Positions 50,874 through 60,771 of a stretch of DNA of 64,000 nt are shown here, in pieces; position 1 is the first letter of the stretch; the number at the start of each line of letters is the position of its first letter. Made by a program: the position numbers and the translations under genes. The notes beneath the pieces were generated by a model. The model had not been told where the DNA came from. It ran no database searches and saw only the letters and a list, made by a program, of their open reading frames with translations. The stretch covers positions 1 to 64,000 of the forward strand of contig CACJOU010000007.1 in the NCBI GenBank assembly GCA_902595145.1, read 5' to 3'. The DNA is from an uncultured SAR116 cluster alpha proteobacterium (GTDB lineage: Bacteria > Pseudomonadota > Alphaproteobacteria > Puniceispirillales > Marisalimonadaceae).

Positions 50874-51176
50874 ATGAAATTATCACCTAGAGAAAAAGAT
50901 AAACTCTTAATTAGCTTAGCTGCAATAGTTGCAAGAAATAGAAAAAGTAGAGGAATTAAACTTAACTACCCTGAGGCTATAGCTTTAATTTCAGATTTTG
51001 TTGTTGAAGGGGCTAGAGAAGGACGCACCGTTGCAGACTTAATGGAAGCTGGTTCTCATGTTGTAAAAAAGGATGAATGTATGAGTGGGATTCCTGAAAT
51101 GATACATGAAGTTCAAGTTGAAGCCACATTTCCCGATGGCACAAAATTAGTCACAGTTCATCATCCTATAAGATAA
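50874..51176 (+). CDS. ureA: Urease gamma subunit UreA
   Basis: UreA is the small gamma subunit of urease. The 100-residue sequence is textbook: [20 protein letters not shown], then [20 protein letters not shown] and the C-terminal [23 protein letters not shown] precedes the ATG at 50874. Bacterial three-subunit urease is indicated because beta is a separate gene. Confidence 0.97.
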   Translation: MKLSPREKDKLLISLAAIVARNRKSRGIKLNYPEAIALISDFVVEGAREGRTVADLMEAGSHVVKKDECMSGIPEMIHEVQVEATFPDGTKLVTVHHPIR

Positions 51177-51187
51177 TGGAGATTTAA

Positions 51188-51493
51188 ATGATACCTGGAG
51201 AAATTATAACAAAATCTGATGAAATAGTTTTAAATAAAGATTCTGATGCTTTAATGATAAAAGTTTCTAATACAGGCGATAGACCAATACAAGTTGGTAG
51301 CCACTATCACTTTTACGAAACAAACGAATTTTTATCTTTTGACAGGGATAAAACAAAAGGAATGAGACTAGATATTGCAGCTGGAACTGCAGTTCGCTTT
51401 GAACCAGGTCAAACAAGAGAGGTAAATTTAATCAATATAAAAGGTGATAAAAATATTTTTGGGTTTAATCAAAAAATTATGGGAGCCTTGTAA
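51188..51493 (+). CDS. ureB: Urease beta subunit UreB
   Basis: The 101-residue beta subunit starts [19 protein letters not shown]. It has the family stretches [40 protein letters not shown] and [16 protein letters not shown]. Its stop codon overlaps the ureC start by one base. Length and motifs are normal. Confidence 0.97.
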   Translation: MIPGEIITKSDEIVLNKDSDALMIKVSNTGDRPIQVGSHYHFYETNEFLSFDRDKTKGMRLDIAAGTAVRFEPGQTREVNLINIKGDKNIFGFNQKIMGAL

Positions 51494-53202
51494 TGAGTTC
51501 AAAAATAACGAGATCATCATATGCAGAAATGTTTGGCCCTACGACTGGTGACAAAGTTAGATTGGCTGACACAGACTTGTTTATAGAAGTTGAAAATGAT
51601 TTAACTGTCTATGGCGAGGAAGTAAAATTTGGTGGTGGAAAAGTAATTAGAGACGGTATGGGCCAGTCACAAGTTACAAGAAAAGATGGCGCCGTTGACA
51701 CTGTTATCACAAACGCACTGATAGTTGATGTAAATGGAATATTCAAAGCAGATATTGGAATTAAAGATGGTATAATTCAAAAAATTGGAAAATCTGGAAA
51801 TCCTGATACTCAACCAAAAATTGATATTATTATTGGACCTGGCACAGAAATAATCGCAGGTGAGGGTAAAATCATTACAGCAGGAGGATTTGATTCTCAC
51901 ATCCACTATATATGTCCTCAACAAATTGACGATGCTCTACACTCAGGTTTAACAACAATGCTAGGAGGTGGTACTGGACCTGCTCATGGTACATTAGCAA
52001 CAACATGCACACCTGGATCATGGCATATTGGTAAAATGATTCAATCAGCGGATGCTTTTTCTATGAATCTTGCATTTGCTGGTAAAGGCAATTCTTCTAA
52101 ACCAGAGGGATTAATTGAACAGGTAAATGCCGGAGCTTGCGCACTGAAATTACACGAAGATTGGGGAACCACTCCTGGTGCTATAGATAACTGTCTAAAC
52201 GTAGCTGACAAAATGGATGTTCAAGTAATGATACATACAGATACATTGAATGAAAGTGGATTTGTAGAAAATACTATAAAAGCTATCAATAATAGAACAA
52301 TTCATGCCTTTCATACTGAAGGTGCTGGTGGAGGCCATGCTCCTGACATCATTAAAGTATGCGGGAATGAAAATGTAATACCATCATCTACTAATCCAAC
52401 AAGACCCTATACGATAAATACTTTAGAAGAGCATTTGGATATGCTTATGGTATGTCATCATTTAGATAAATCAATTCCAGAAGACGTTGCCTTTGCCGAA
52501 AGCAGAATTAGAAAAGAGACTATAGCTGCAGAGGATATCCTCCATGATTTAGGTGCCTTTTCAATTATAGCTTCTGACAGTCAAGCAATGGGAAGAGTTG
52601 GAGAAGTTATTATCAGAACTTGGCAAACAGCTCACAAAATGAAAGTTCAAAGAGGTCGTCTACAGGAAGAAAAAGGTGATAATGATAATGTAAGAGTTAA
52701 AAGATATGTAGCTAAATACACAATTAATCCAGCTATAACTCACGGTTTATCTAAACATATAGGTTCAATAACTGAAGGTAAAAGAGCTGATATTGTGATA
52801 TGGGATCCAGCTTTTTTTGGAGTAAAGCCAGAGATTGTAATTCTCGGTGGAAGCATTGCTTGTGCTCAAATGGGTGATCCTAACGCATCAATTCCAACTC
52901 CACAGCCTGTATATACAAGACCAATGTTTTCTTCTTATGGAAGGTCTCTAGAGACATCTTCAATTACTTTTGTCAGTAAAGATTCTATTAAATCTGGAAG
53001 TTTAGACTCATTAAGACTTGCTAAAAAAACTGTTGCTATTGAGAAGACAAGAGACATATCAAAAAAGGATATGGTTTATAATAACTATTGCCCAGATATT
53101 TCTGTTGATCCTGAAACATATGAAGTTACAGCTGATGGGGAAGTTCTCACCTGTGAGCCGGCTAATGAATTACCCATGGCACAAAGATATTTTTTATTTT
53201 AG
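51493..53202 (+). CDS. ureC: Urease alpha (catalytic) subunit UreC
   Basis: UreC hydrolyses urea at a di-nickel centre. In the 569-residue protein all ligands are present with canonical numbering: His136 and His138 ([10 protein letters not shown]), the carbamylated Lys219 ([10 protein letters not shown]), His248, His274 and Asp362 ([10 protein letters not shown]). The flap Cys321-His322-His323 ([15 protein letters not shown]) is also intact. The enzyme should be active. A 16-residue N-terminal extension absent from classic UreC is not seen, so the start at 51493 is right. Confidence 0.98.
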   Translation: MSSKITRSSYAEMFGPTTGDKVRLADTDLFIEVENDLTVYGEEVKFGGGKVIRDGMGQSQVTRKDGAVDTVITNALIVDVNGIFKADIGIKDGIIQKIGKSGNPDTQPKIDIIIGPGTEIIAGEGKIITAGGFDSHIHYICPQQIDDALHSGLTTMLGGGTGPAHGTLATTCTPGSWHIGKMIQSADAFSMNLAFAGKGNSSKPEGLIEQVNAGACALKLHEDWGTTPGAIDNCLNVADKMDVQVMIHTDTLNESGFVENTIKAINNRTIHAFHTEGAGGGHAPDIIKVCGNENVIPSSTNPTRPYTINTLEEHLDMLMVCHHLDKSIPEDVAFAESRIRKETIAAEDILHDLGAFSIIASDSQAMGRVGEVIIRTWQTAHKMKVQRGRLQEEKGDNDNVRVKRYVAKYTINPAITHGLSKHIGSITEGKRADIVIWDPAFFGVKPEIVILGGSIACAQMGDPNASIPTPQPVYTRPMFSSYGRSLETSSITFVSKDSIKSGSLDSLRLAKKTVAIEKTRDISKKDMVYNNYCPDISVDPETYEVTADGEVLTCEPANELPMAQRYFLF

Positions 53203-53210
53203 AGAAAGTA

Positions 53211-53651
53211 ATGATTTCAGAGAAAATTTTAGTTAACCTAGAAAATAAAAAAATAGATGACACTATAACCTTAACTTATGATCAAAGATTTATAAGAAGA
53301 AAAAAGCTAGTTTCTGATAATAATTTTGGGTTTTTAGTAAATTTATCAGAGACTGTTTCTTTAAAAAAGAATGATGGTTTTTTACTAGATAATGGATCAA
53401 TCATTCTAATTCAATCCGCTGAAGAAGAATTATTAGAAATTAAAAGTAATAATCTTATGAAAATAACATGGCATATTGGTAATAGACATATCCCTTGCCA
53501 AATCGAAGATGAAAGACTTTTAATACAAGTTGATAAAGTAATTGAAAACTTAATCATAAAGCTCGGTGGATCTGTAAAAAAAGTAAAAGAAGAATTTAAC
53601 CCTGAAGGTGGTGCATATGGTTTAGGTAGAACTCATGGACACAAACATTAG
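53211..53651 (+). CDS. ureE: Urease nickel metallochaperone UreE
   Basis: The 146-residue UreE has the peptide-binding N-terminal domain and the metal-binding domain with WHIGNRHIPCQIED (conserved His). The C-terminal tail ends [10 protein letters not shown], a short His-rich nickel-binding end. Its coding region overlaps ureF by 17 bp. Length is normal. Confidence 0.9.
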   Translation: MISEKILVNLENKKIDDTITLTYDQRFIRRKKLVSDNNFGFLVNLSETVSLKKNDGFLLDNGSIILIQSAEEELLEIKSNNLMKITWHIGNRHIPCQIEDERLLIQVDKVIENLIIKLGGSVKKVKEEFNPEGGAYGLGRTHGHKH

Positions 53652-54291
53652 ACAAAAACAACAAATTTTTGATTATCATCAGTTACTATTTTCTTGGTTT
53701 TCACCAAGTTTTCCTGTTGGTAGCTTTAACTTTTCTCATGGTTTGGAAGCAGCAATTGAATATGAGTTTGTATATGATAAAATTAGTTTGGAAGAATGGA
53801 CAAAACATTTAATTGTAAATGGTACTGGGAAAACAGACAGTATTTTAGTTGCCAACGCTTATAATGGTGAAGAAGTAAATCAACTTGCATTTGCTCTTTG
53901 CTCTTCTAAAGAAAGATGGATTGAATCTTCTAATTTAGGAAAAGCTTTTTGTAAAAACATTAAAGAAAATTGGGGTTATAAAATTGATACAAATTTAGCC
54001 TATCCAACAGCTATTGGAAAAGCTGGTTCATATTTTAAAATACCCCTAGAAAAATTATTAATTGCTTTTATACAGAGCTTTGTATCAAATCTTATTAATG
54101 TTGGAATTAAACATATTCCCTTAGGTCAGAGCGACGGACAGAAAATTCTAATTAACTTATTGCCGGTTATTGAAGAACAAGCAAACATTAATAAAATTGC
54201 ACAAATCGATAATTTAGGAAGTTCTGCTTTTTTGTCTGACTTAAGTAGCATGTATCATGAAACATTAAATAATAGGATATATCAAACATGA
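53635..54291 (+). CDS. ureF: Urease accessory protein UreF
   Basis: UreF checks and activates UreG GTPase in the maturation complex. The 218-residue protein has [20 protein letters not shown], a strong family signature, and the C-terminal [20 protein letters not shown]. It overlaps ureE by 17 bp and ureG by 4 bp, showing tight translational coupling. Confidence 0.93.
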   Translation: MDTNIRQKQQIFDYHQLLFSWFSPSFPVGSFNFSHGLEAAIEYEFVYDKISLEEWTKHLIVNGTGKTDSILVANAYNGEEVNQLAFALCSSKERWIESSNLGKAFCKNIKENWGYKIDTNLAYPTAIGKAGSYFKIPLEKLLIAFIQSFVSNLINVGIKHIPLGQSDGQKILINLLPVIEEQANINKIAQIDNLGSSAFLSDLSSMYHETLNNRIYQT

Positions 54292-54908
54292 TTAATAACT
54301 TTGGACCACTCAAAGTAGGCATTGGAGGCCCTGTAGGTGCTGGGAAAACTAGTTTAACAGAGGCTTTATGCAAAAAACTTTCTAAAAAAGTCTCAATGGC
54401 AGTTATTTCTAATGATATTTATACAATTGAGGATGCAGAATATCTTATGAAAGCACAGGCACTTCCTTTGGAGAGAATTAAAGGAGTTGAAACAGGTGGA
54501 TGTCCTCATACCGCTATTAGAGAAGATGCTTCAATTAATTTGTTAGCAGTCGATGAATTAAAAGAAAAGTTTCCTGACTTAGAATTAATATTAATTGAAT
54601 CAGGAGGTGATAATTTAGCTGCTACTTTTAGCCCTGAATTGGTAGACTTATCTATTTATGTAATTGATGTAGGAATGGGCGGTGATATTCCTAGAAAAGG
54701 AGGGCCTGCTATTACAAAATCAGATTTTTTGCTTGTAAACAAAACAGATCTTGCACCACATGTTGGCGTTGATCTTGATAAAATGAAAAATGATGTTGAA
54801 ATAGCTAGAAAGAAATTACCTTATGTTTTTGGTCAGATGAGAAATAATACTGGAGTAGACTCAATAACATCTTTTCTTAATGAACAAGGTGGACTGTCCT
54901 TAAACTAA
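54288..54908 (+). CDS. ureG: Urease GTPase UreG
   Basis: UreG supplies GTP-dependent nickel delivery. The 206-residue protein has the P-loop [17 protein letters not shown], the metal motif [15 protein letters not shown] (Cys-Pro-His), [20 protein letters not shown] and the specificity NKTD. It ends the urease operon and is convergent with the GH13 gene 9 bp away. Confidence 0.96.
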   Translation: MINNFGPLKVGIGGPVGAGKTSLTEALCKKLSKKVSMAVISNDIYTIEDAEYLMKAQALPLERIKGVETGGCPHTAIREDASINLLAVDELKEKFPDLELILIESGGDNLAATFSPELVDLSIYVIDVGMGGDIPRKGGPAITKSDFLLVNKTDLAPHVGVDLDKMKNDVEIARKKLPYVFGQMRNNTGVDSITSFLNEQGGLSLN

Positions 54909-54917
54909 AATATAGTT

Positions 54918-56687
54918 TTATACTCTGAAATTTGTAATCCATGCAGTTTGATATGGATTAAGTTTTATGAATTTTCCATCTATTATTTTTTTATTTGGGC
55001 TTAATAAATCAAACCACTGTTCATCATCAATTAAATTAATCTTGTTAGTATTTAATTTAACAATTTGTGAAGATACGTTTGTTAAAGCAAAAATACTCTG
55101 CTTTCTGTCTCTACTTTGTCTCCAAACAGAAAAAATATTTTCACCTAAATTAAGAGTAAATTGAGTTGCGTTAGGGTGAAAAGCAGGCTGTGCTTTTCTT
55201 ATAGAAATAATATTTTTAAATGATTCATAACTTTTACACTCAATACTATCTTTTTTATTTATTAAATTAACTAAAGATGAATAATCCCACTTATATCTAT
55301 TCAGGTTTCTTTTAATACCAGAACTATCAAACGCTTTCTTATCATTTTTTGTTGCAAACAATGAATTAAAATAAAAAGCTGGAACTCCCTCAATTGCTAA
55401 AATTATACAATGAGCGGCAATAAATCTTTTTAAGTCAAATCTTCCTTTTTCATCATTATCAGTGAATTTTAGAGCGTCAAATAATGAAATATTAGCTTCA
55501 TATACTTTTTCTTCACCATTAGATAGTTTTCTCATTGAAAACTGACTTCCATTTTTCTTAAGCCTCTGAAGCATTTTTTTTATTTCTTTATCAGTTAAAA
55601 CACCTTCAGCAGGTCTCATTCCAATACCATCATGTGATGCAATAAAGTTAAGATAGGCGTTTCCTATTTGAGCAGGCGGCATTTTCATGCTCCATTTTGT
55701 AAGAGCTTTTGAATCCTCAAATAAAAAAGTATTTATAATTAAAGGTGGTAATGAAAAGTTATATACCCAGTGAGCCTCATCATTTTTTCCAAAATAACTT
55801 AAATTTTCTTGTTTGGGTAAATTCGTTTCAGTAACAATTATAATATCTTTCTCTAATTGATCTACAATATCTCTTAATAATTTAATTATTTCGTGAGTTT
55901 GAGGTAGGTTAAGACAAGTTGTTCCAGTTTTTTTCCAAATAAAAGCAACTGCATCTAATCGAAAGATTTTAATACCATAGGATGCTAGTCTAAGTATTAG
56001 GTCAATAAATTCTAATAAAACTTCAGGATTTTTAAAATTCAAATCAATTTGATGATGACTAAAAGTACACCATAAAAATTTTTTTTCATTTAAGATTTTT
56101 ATTTCTGAAAGAAGATTATGGTCACGCGGTCTTACAACATTACTACAGTCATAATCTTTATCAACAATATAAAAATAATTTTTGCCAGGTCTTTTTTCTT
56201 TTAAAAAATTTTTAAACCATTGACCTTCGGAAGATGCATGATTTAAAACCAAATCGACCATTATTCTAGCATTTTTTGATAATACTTTTATATCTTCCCA
56301 TGCTCCATAGGTTTCATCAACTTCAAAATGATTTTTGACAGAAAAACCACCATCACCGCTTGATGGGTAAAATGGAAGGAAATGAATACTATTTATAAAT
56401 TTTTTAAGGTACTTTTTATAAAATTCTCCAAAGTTGTGTAGACTTTTTCCTGATATACCTTTACTAATACTGTCGGCATATGTGATTAATAATATTGTGT
56501 TTTCAGACCACGAATCTTTTGTTTCAGTTTTAAATTCCGTTTTTTTATAATGATTAATAAGTCTATTAATTTTTTTTGAGTACTCTAAAGTTTTTTCTTT
56601 AGAAATTATTGTTTCATAAATATAGTTTAATCTTTTTAAAATATCTAAATTAATATCTTGTTTAAATTTAATTTCTGACATCTTCAT
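54918..56687 (-). CDS. GH13 sucrose-phosphorylase-like enzyme, probable glucosylglycerate phosphorylase
   Basis: A 589-residue glycoside hydrolase family 13 protein of the sucrose-phosphorylase branch. Key features are the barrel segment SIHFLPFYPSSGDGGFSVKN, IMVDLVLNHASSEGQWF, nucleophile Asp245 in KIFRLDAVAFIWKKTG, acid/base Glu287 in VTETNLPKQEN and transition-state Asp in NFIASHDGIGMRPAEG. The branch includes the glucosylglycerate phosphorylases, and the upstream genes make and dephosphorylate glucosyl-3-phosphoglycerate. The substrate is therefore probably glucosylglycerate, not sucrose. It overlaps the glycosyltransferase gene by 20 bp. Confidence 0.8.
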   Translation of the reverse strand: MKMSEIKFKQDINLDILKRLNYIYETIISKEKTLEYSKKINRLINHYKKTEFKTETKDSWSENTILLITYADSISKGISGKSLHNFGEFYKKYLKKFINSIHFLPFYPSSGDGGFSVKNHFEVDETYGAWEDIKVLSKNARIMVDLVLNHASSEGQWFKNFLKEKRPGKNYFYIVDKDYDCSNVVRPRDHNLLSEIKILNEKKFLWCTFSHHQIDLNFKNPEVLLEFIDLILRLASYGIKIFRLDAVAFIWKKTGTTCLNLPQTHEIIKLLRDIVDQLEKDIIIVTETNLPKQENLSYFGKNDEAHWVYNFSLPPLIINTFLFEDSKALTKWSMKMPPAQIGNAYLNFIASHDGIGMRPAEGVLTDKEIKKMLQRLKKNGSQFSMRKLSNGEEKVYEANISLFDALKFTDNDEKGRFDLKRFIAAHCIILAIEGVPAFYFNSLFATKNDKKAFDSSGIKRNLNRYKWDYSSLVNLINKKDSIECKSYESFKNIISIRKAQPAFHPNATQFTLNLGENIFSVWRQSRDRKQSIFALTNVSSQIVKLNTNKINLIDDEQWFDLLSPNKKIIDGKFIKLNPYQTAWITNFRV

Positions 56688-57906
56688 TATCTAATTCAAC
56701 ACTAAATTTTAATCTATCTAAAAAATCTGGTATGGCACTTAAAACCCTATTCCACGTAGGAATAAACGGTGTCTCCATTGGGTTTTCAAAAAAAGTTTCC
56801 CCAGCCTTCATTATATTTAAAGCAAATAACTCCACAGTTTTTTCTTCAATATGGGAATCATAATTTAAATCATTCATCTGTGCATCACTTCTATATATAT
56901 CTATCATATCAAGTGCCGCCCTATAATAAGTTGCTTTAATACTTCTAAATGTTTCTAGAGTAAAAATATTTCCCTGAGTTGCAAGTTTTCTTATTAACGC
57001 CTTTGTAATGTCGATAGACATTCTTGAAAGTCCTGCATTATCATCATCTTCTGAAAGGTCTTGATGTTTATGGTCATATTTCTGAGCCAAATCAACTTGG
57101 CATATTCTATTGCTAGCATGATTTCGTTGCATTTCAGACAACACACCAATCTCTAAGCCCCAATCAGAAGGAATCCTTAGTCTTGGTAACAAGTTTCTTC
57201 TAAAAGAAAATTCTCCTGCTAAGGGATATCGGAAAGATTTCATAAAATCTAAATATTCACTTCGACCAATTGTCTTTTCCATTGCAAGAAGTAAAGGAAA
57301 AACAAGTAAACGAGAAACTCTTCCGTTCATTTTTCCATCTGCAACTCGAGGATAATATCCCTTGCAAAACTGAAAATTAAAAACTGGATTAGCTACAGGG
57401 TAAAAAAGTTTTGCTAACAAAGATTTTTCGTAGGTTAAGATATCACAATCATGTAAAGCAATAGATTCCGCCTTACCCCTAGCTAGGGTCATGCCAATGC
57501 AAAACCAAACATTTCTACCCTTACCAAATTCTTTAGGTGACAAACCTTTTTCTTTTAATTCATTATCAAGTTCCATTAATCTTGGTCCATCATTCCAAAG
57601 AATGGAATGAGGTGTTTTTAAGTTTTTAAAGAAATTAGAAGATTCTTTGTATTGATTTTTGTTTGCCCTATCTAAACCTATGACTATATGATTTAAAAAT
57701 TTAGTCTTATTAATTTCATCAATAATTTTGGGTAGAGCCTTACCGCTTATCTCAGAAAACAAACATGGAAGAATTAATTCCATCGGGTTATTTTTAGAAA
57801 ATTTCATTAAGTCATTTTCTATTTTTGTATAATTTCCTTTCAAAGATGTTCCATATGAAAAATCATGTAAATTTGCAACTATACCATTTTGATAAAAACT
57901 ACCCAT
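56668..57906 (-). CDS. Glucosyl-3-phosphoglycerate synthase-like glycosyltransferase (GpgS-type)
   Basis: The 412-residue GT-A glycosyltransferase has the start FYQNGIVANLHDFSYG, nucleotide-sugar residues LHDCDILTYEKSLLAKLFYP (DxD), NFQFCKGYYPRVADGKMNGR and SDWGLEIGVLSEMQRNHASN. It would join glucose from a sugar nucleotide to 3-phosphoglycerate. A mannose donor cannot be excluded. Followed by the phosphorylase-like GH13 and preceded by the HAD phosphatase with a 4-bp gap, it forms a coherent compatible-solute set. Confidence 0.8.
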   Translation of the reverse strand: MGSFYQNGIVANLHDFSYGTSLKGNYTKIENDLMKFSKNNPMELILPCLFSEISGKALPKIIDEINKTKFLNHIVIGLDRANKNQYKESSNFFKNLKTPHSILWNDGPRLMELDNELKEKGLSPKEFGKGRNVWFCIGMTLARGKAESIALHDCDILTYEKSLLAKLFYPVANPVFNFQFCKGYYPRVADGKMNGRVSRLLVFPLLLAMEKTIGRSEYLDFMKSFRYPLAGEFSFRRNLLPRLRIPSDWGLEIGVLSEMQRNHASNRICQVDLAQKYDHKHQDLSEDDDNAGLSRMSIDITKALIRKLATQGNIFTLETFRSIKATYYRAALDMIDIYRSDAQMNDLNYDSHIEEKTVELFALNIMKAGETFFENPMETPFIPTWNRVLSAIPDFLDRLKFSVELDNEDVRN

Positions 57907-57910
57907 TTTA

Positions 57911-58735
57911 CTATCCTTCTAATTCAAAATTTATTTTTTTAAGCGAAGCTCTAACCACTTCTTCCCAACCTTGTGGTGCGCTTTGTGTTGCTCTAATTAT
58001 ATTTTGATCTTTCAAGTGACATAAATTATTTCTGTTTGGTAAAGGAATAACACAAGGTTGATCGGAAACATTTAACATTGAAATATCATTAGGGCTATCC
58101 CCTATAACTATTGTATGTGACTTGAAATTAAAATCATTTTTTAACTTTTCAATTAATGTTGTCATTGCTTTACCTTTTGAACAATCGTCACATATATTAT
58201 AAATTCTTCCACCCTCATGGAGTTTCATACCAATTTTTTTTAAAAGAACAGTAAATTTATTTACTAATTCTTTGGAACCATCAAAAACTAACGGCATTGA
58301 ATATTCTCTATTTAGTGCAAATGGTAGATATTTTTTATTAAGACCAAGTATTTTCATCTGTTCTATCGAACTCATATCTTTTAAAAAAGAACACCTTTTT
58401 TTTAATTCTATAGGTATACGCTTCTCAAATAGCTCTAGAATTTCATTTACAGATCTACTAAATATAAGAGAGTTATTTTTAAATTTGAATTTACGATGAA
58501 CTAGATCGAGATTATGTATTGCCGCACCATTTTCAACAACAAAAGGAAGATTTTGCCCTAATTGGTCAAGAAACACCTCAATTTCTGACTTTGTTTTACT
58601 AGTGTTTGGTATAATCTTAATACCATTTTTAATACAATTTAAAATAAAATTTTTTATTTCTCTAAACTCAAAGTTATTATGGCTTAATAACGAACCATCA
58701 AGATCTGTAAAAATTAATATTTGAGTATTTTTCAT
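57911..58735 (-). CDS. HAD phosphatase, mannosyl/glucosyl-3-phosphoglycerate phosphatase-like
   Basis: A 274-residue type IIB HAD phosphatase: motif I IFTDLDGSLLSHNNFEFREI (nucleophile Asp), a motif II Thr/Ser near IIPNTSKTKSEIEVFL, cap region, and motif IV IVIGDSPNDISMLNVSD. It follows the MpgP family pattern. It would remove the phosphate from glucosyl- or mannosyl-3-phosphoglycerate to yield the final osmolyte, and precedes the GT gene by 4 bp. Confidence 0.82.
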   Translation of the reverse strand: MKNTQILIFTDLDGSLLSHNNFEFREIKNFILNCIKNGIKIIPNTSKTKSEIEVFLDQLGQNLPFVVENGAAIHNLDLVHRKFKFKNNSLIFSRSVNEILELFEKRIPIELKKRCSFLKDMSSIEQMKILGLNKKYLPFALNREYSMPLVFDGSKELVNKFTVLLKKIGMKLHEGGRIYNICDDCSKGKAMTTLIEKLKNDFNFKSHTIVIGDSPNDISMLNVSDQPCVIPLPNRNNLCHLKDQNIIRATQSAPQGWEEVVRASLKKINFELEG

Positions 58736-58762
58736 GGCGTCAACTTAGGTAATATTTGGTAT

Positions 58763-59989
58763 TTATAAAGATTTTTGTTTGGCGATAATAAAAATTGATG
58801 ATTTATTAGGCAAAAGCATTCCAGAAACAATTACAGCAATTGAAATAAAAGCCAATGATTTTAAAACATGAGAAAAATCATATCCATTTTTTAACAAAAT
58901 AGATATTGCTGGCAAGACTGCAGCACCAGCACATAAATTAACCATAAACTTGATAGAAAGCACTCGTCCTCTCCAACTATCTTGGACATATTTTACCAAA
59001 ATAATATCTGTAATAGGAACTTGGCCAAAGACAAATAACATTCCAGCTAACATAATGAATAATAGACTGTAATCAAATGAAAAACTTGCTAAGAAAATAA
59101 AAATTAATTGACCAACACCCATAGCTGATAAAACATATTTCGGAGGAATTTTATCAGCCAACCAACCTGTTCCAATTTGAGCAAATGAAGCAAAAGCATA
59201 AACTAATCCCGCTAATATTCCTGTTATTGCAATATCATTGGAAATTTCTGATAAATTGATTTCAAATAATCTTGGTATTAGAAATGTCATTGAACCAAAG
59301 ATAAATCCTCCAGATAATGTAACAATACTTAAGCAAATTAGAACTGTTTTCCATCCATCCTTTAAAACTTGATTTTTTTCATTTTGAATTTTTGATTTTG
59401 AATTTGATATATTTTCATCTAACTCTATAAAAGAAAGTAATTGAGTAATCCCAAATATACTACAAAAAATAGCAGGTAGCATAAAAGCCAGTCTCCAATC
59501 AGCATAAGCTATTAGAAATCCAGTCGTGACTGGTGCTAAAGCTACCCCCATATTACCCCAAACACCATTTATACCTAGCCTTAAACCTACTTTACCTGGT
59601 CTTTTTGTAATCATTGCAATACCAACAGGATGGTAGATAGCAGCAAAAAAACCCAATATGCCTAATGATATTCCTAACATCTCTACAGAATATGAAAAAG
59701 CAGTTAGTAACGCGCCTAGGGCCAAACCAAAAGGATAAATTGTAATTAATATAGCTCTTGAAAATTTATCAGCTAACCAACCCGCTAAGGGAGCTGCAGC
59801 TCCAAATAAAACTACACCTAAAGTTCCATAAATAATAATTTCTTCATAAGATAAACCAAATTCTCTACCCGCATCAAATGCTGCCTTGGCAAAAATAAGC
59901 ATCATAAAATGATCTAACAAATGTCCTATATTGAGATATAGATCTGGTATTGAGTAAGTTTTAGAACTATCAAGATTTAGTAATTTCAT
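58763..59989 (-). CDS. MFS transporter
   Basis: A 408-residue 12-span major facilitator with the N-terminal YSIPDLYLNIGHLLDHFMML and the loop GWLADKFSRAILITIYPFGL. The second half has GTGWLADKIPPKYVLSAMGV. It is not close to a transporter of known substrate that I can name. It lies 27 bp from the phosphatase of the compatible-solute set on the same strand, but with an independent start, so a link is uncertain. Confidence 0.75.
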   Translation of the reverse strand: MKLLNLDSSKTYSIPDLYLNIGHLLDHFMMLIFAKAAFDAGREFGLSYEEIIIYGTLGVVLFGAAAPLAGWLADKFSRAILITIYPFGLALGALLTAFSYSVEMLGISLGILGFFAAIYHPVGIAMITKRPGKVGLRLGINGVWGNMGVALAPVTTGFLIAYADWRLAFMLPAIFCSIFGITQLLSFIELDENISNSKSKIQNEKNQVLKDGWKTVLICLSIVTLSGGFIFGSMTFLIPRLFEINLSEISNDIAITGILAGLVYAFASFAQIGTGWLADKIPPKYVLSAMGVGQLIFIFLASFSFDYSLLFIMLAGMLFVFGQVPITDIILVKYVQDSWRGRVLSIKFMVNLCAGAAVLPAISILLKNGYDFSHVLKSLAFISIAVIVSGMLLPNKSSIFIIAKQKSL

Positions 59990-60020
59990 TTTTATAGGTC
60001 TTAAGTAAGTTAAAATTTAA

Positions 60021-60692
60021 TTACGACAAAAAAGTAGTAAAGTCAGTGTAGTTTAATTTTTCAACTCGCAAGGCATTTTCAGGAGCATTTGTATCCTCGT
60101 AACCAATTGAAACTCCACAGACTAACATTTCGTTTTCTTTGAATCCTAAATGGCCTGCAATTAATGTATGAAATCTCGTAAAAGCAACTTGACCACAGGT
60201 ATGCAATCCTTCTCCTCTAGCACCCACTAATATACTTTGAATAAACATACCTACATCCATGAATGTTCCTGTAGCAAGTCGTCTATCCATGGTAATAAAC
60301 ATTCCAAGCGGTGCACCAAAAAAATGAAAATTTTCCTGCATTTGTTTATCTCTAGCTTCAAAATCATCTCTTTTAATGTTAAGAAGTTTGTAAAGTTCAA
60401 AACCAACTGCTCTTCTTCTAGAAATAAATGGCTCAAACCACTCAGTTGGGTAATAATCAAATTCTTGTTTAAAATTTTTAGCAGAACCATTTTCAATAGA
60501 TTCTAAAATAGAGTTTGTAATTGCTTCCTTTTTTTTGCCCTCCACGACATATACATGCCAAGGCTGTATATTATGTCCACTAGGAGCAAAAGCTGAACAC
60601 TCTAAAATATTTTTTATTTTGTCTTTTGGTATTGGATCTGGAAGAAACCTTCTTACAGATCTTCTCGAAATGAAAGCTTCCTTTACATTCAT
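60021..60692 (-). CDS. Nitroreductase-family FMN oxidoreductase
   Basis: A 223-residue flavoprotein: SRRSVRRFLPDPIPKDKIKN at the N-terminus (FMN phosphate Arg and Ser), CSAFAPSGHNIQPWHVYVVE and a C-terminal GHLGFKENEMLVCGVSIGYE with DTNAPENALRVEKLNY. The ATG at 60692 has GAGG eight bases upstream and is preferred to the GTG two codons before. Substrate unknown. It is followed downstream by the MFS gene on the same strand. Confidence 0.85.
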   Translation of the reverse strand: MNVKEAFISRRSVRRFLPDPIPKDKIKNILECSAFAPSGHNIQPWHVYVVEGKKKEAITNSILESIENGSAKNFKQEFDYYPTEWFEPFISRRRAVGFELYKLLNIKRDDFEARDKQMQENFHFFGAPLGMFITMDRRLATGTFMDVGMFIQSILVGARGEGLHTCGQVAFTRFHTLIAGHLGFKENEMLVCGVSIGYEDTNAPENALRVEKLNYTDFTTFLS

Positions 60693-60771
60693 ACTCACAA
60701 CCTCACAATAAAAATTAAATGATTAACACCTTAACTATTTACGTTAATTAAGTTTTAATCAATTAATTAAT

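Noticed and set aside
60251-60496. An 81-codon minus-strand frame inside the nitroreductase gene
   Set aside because: Out of frame with the nitroreductase, no start signal and low-complexity composition.
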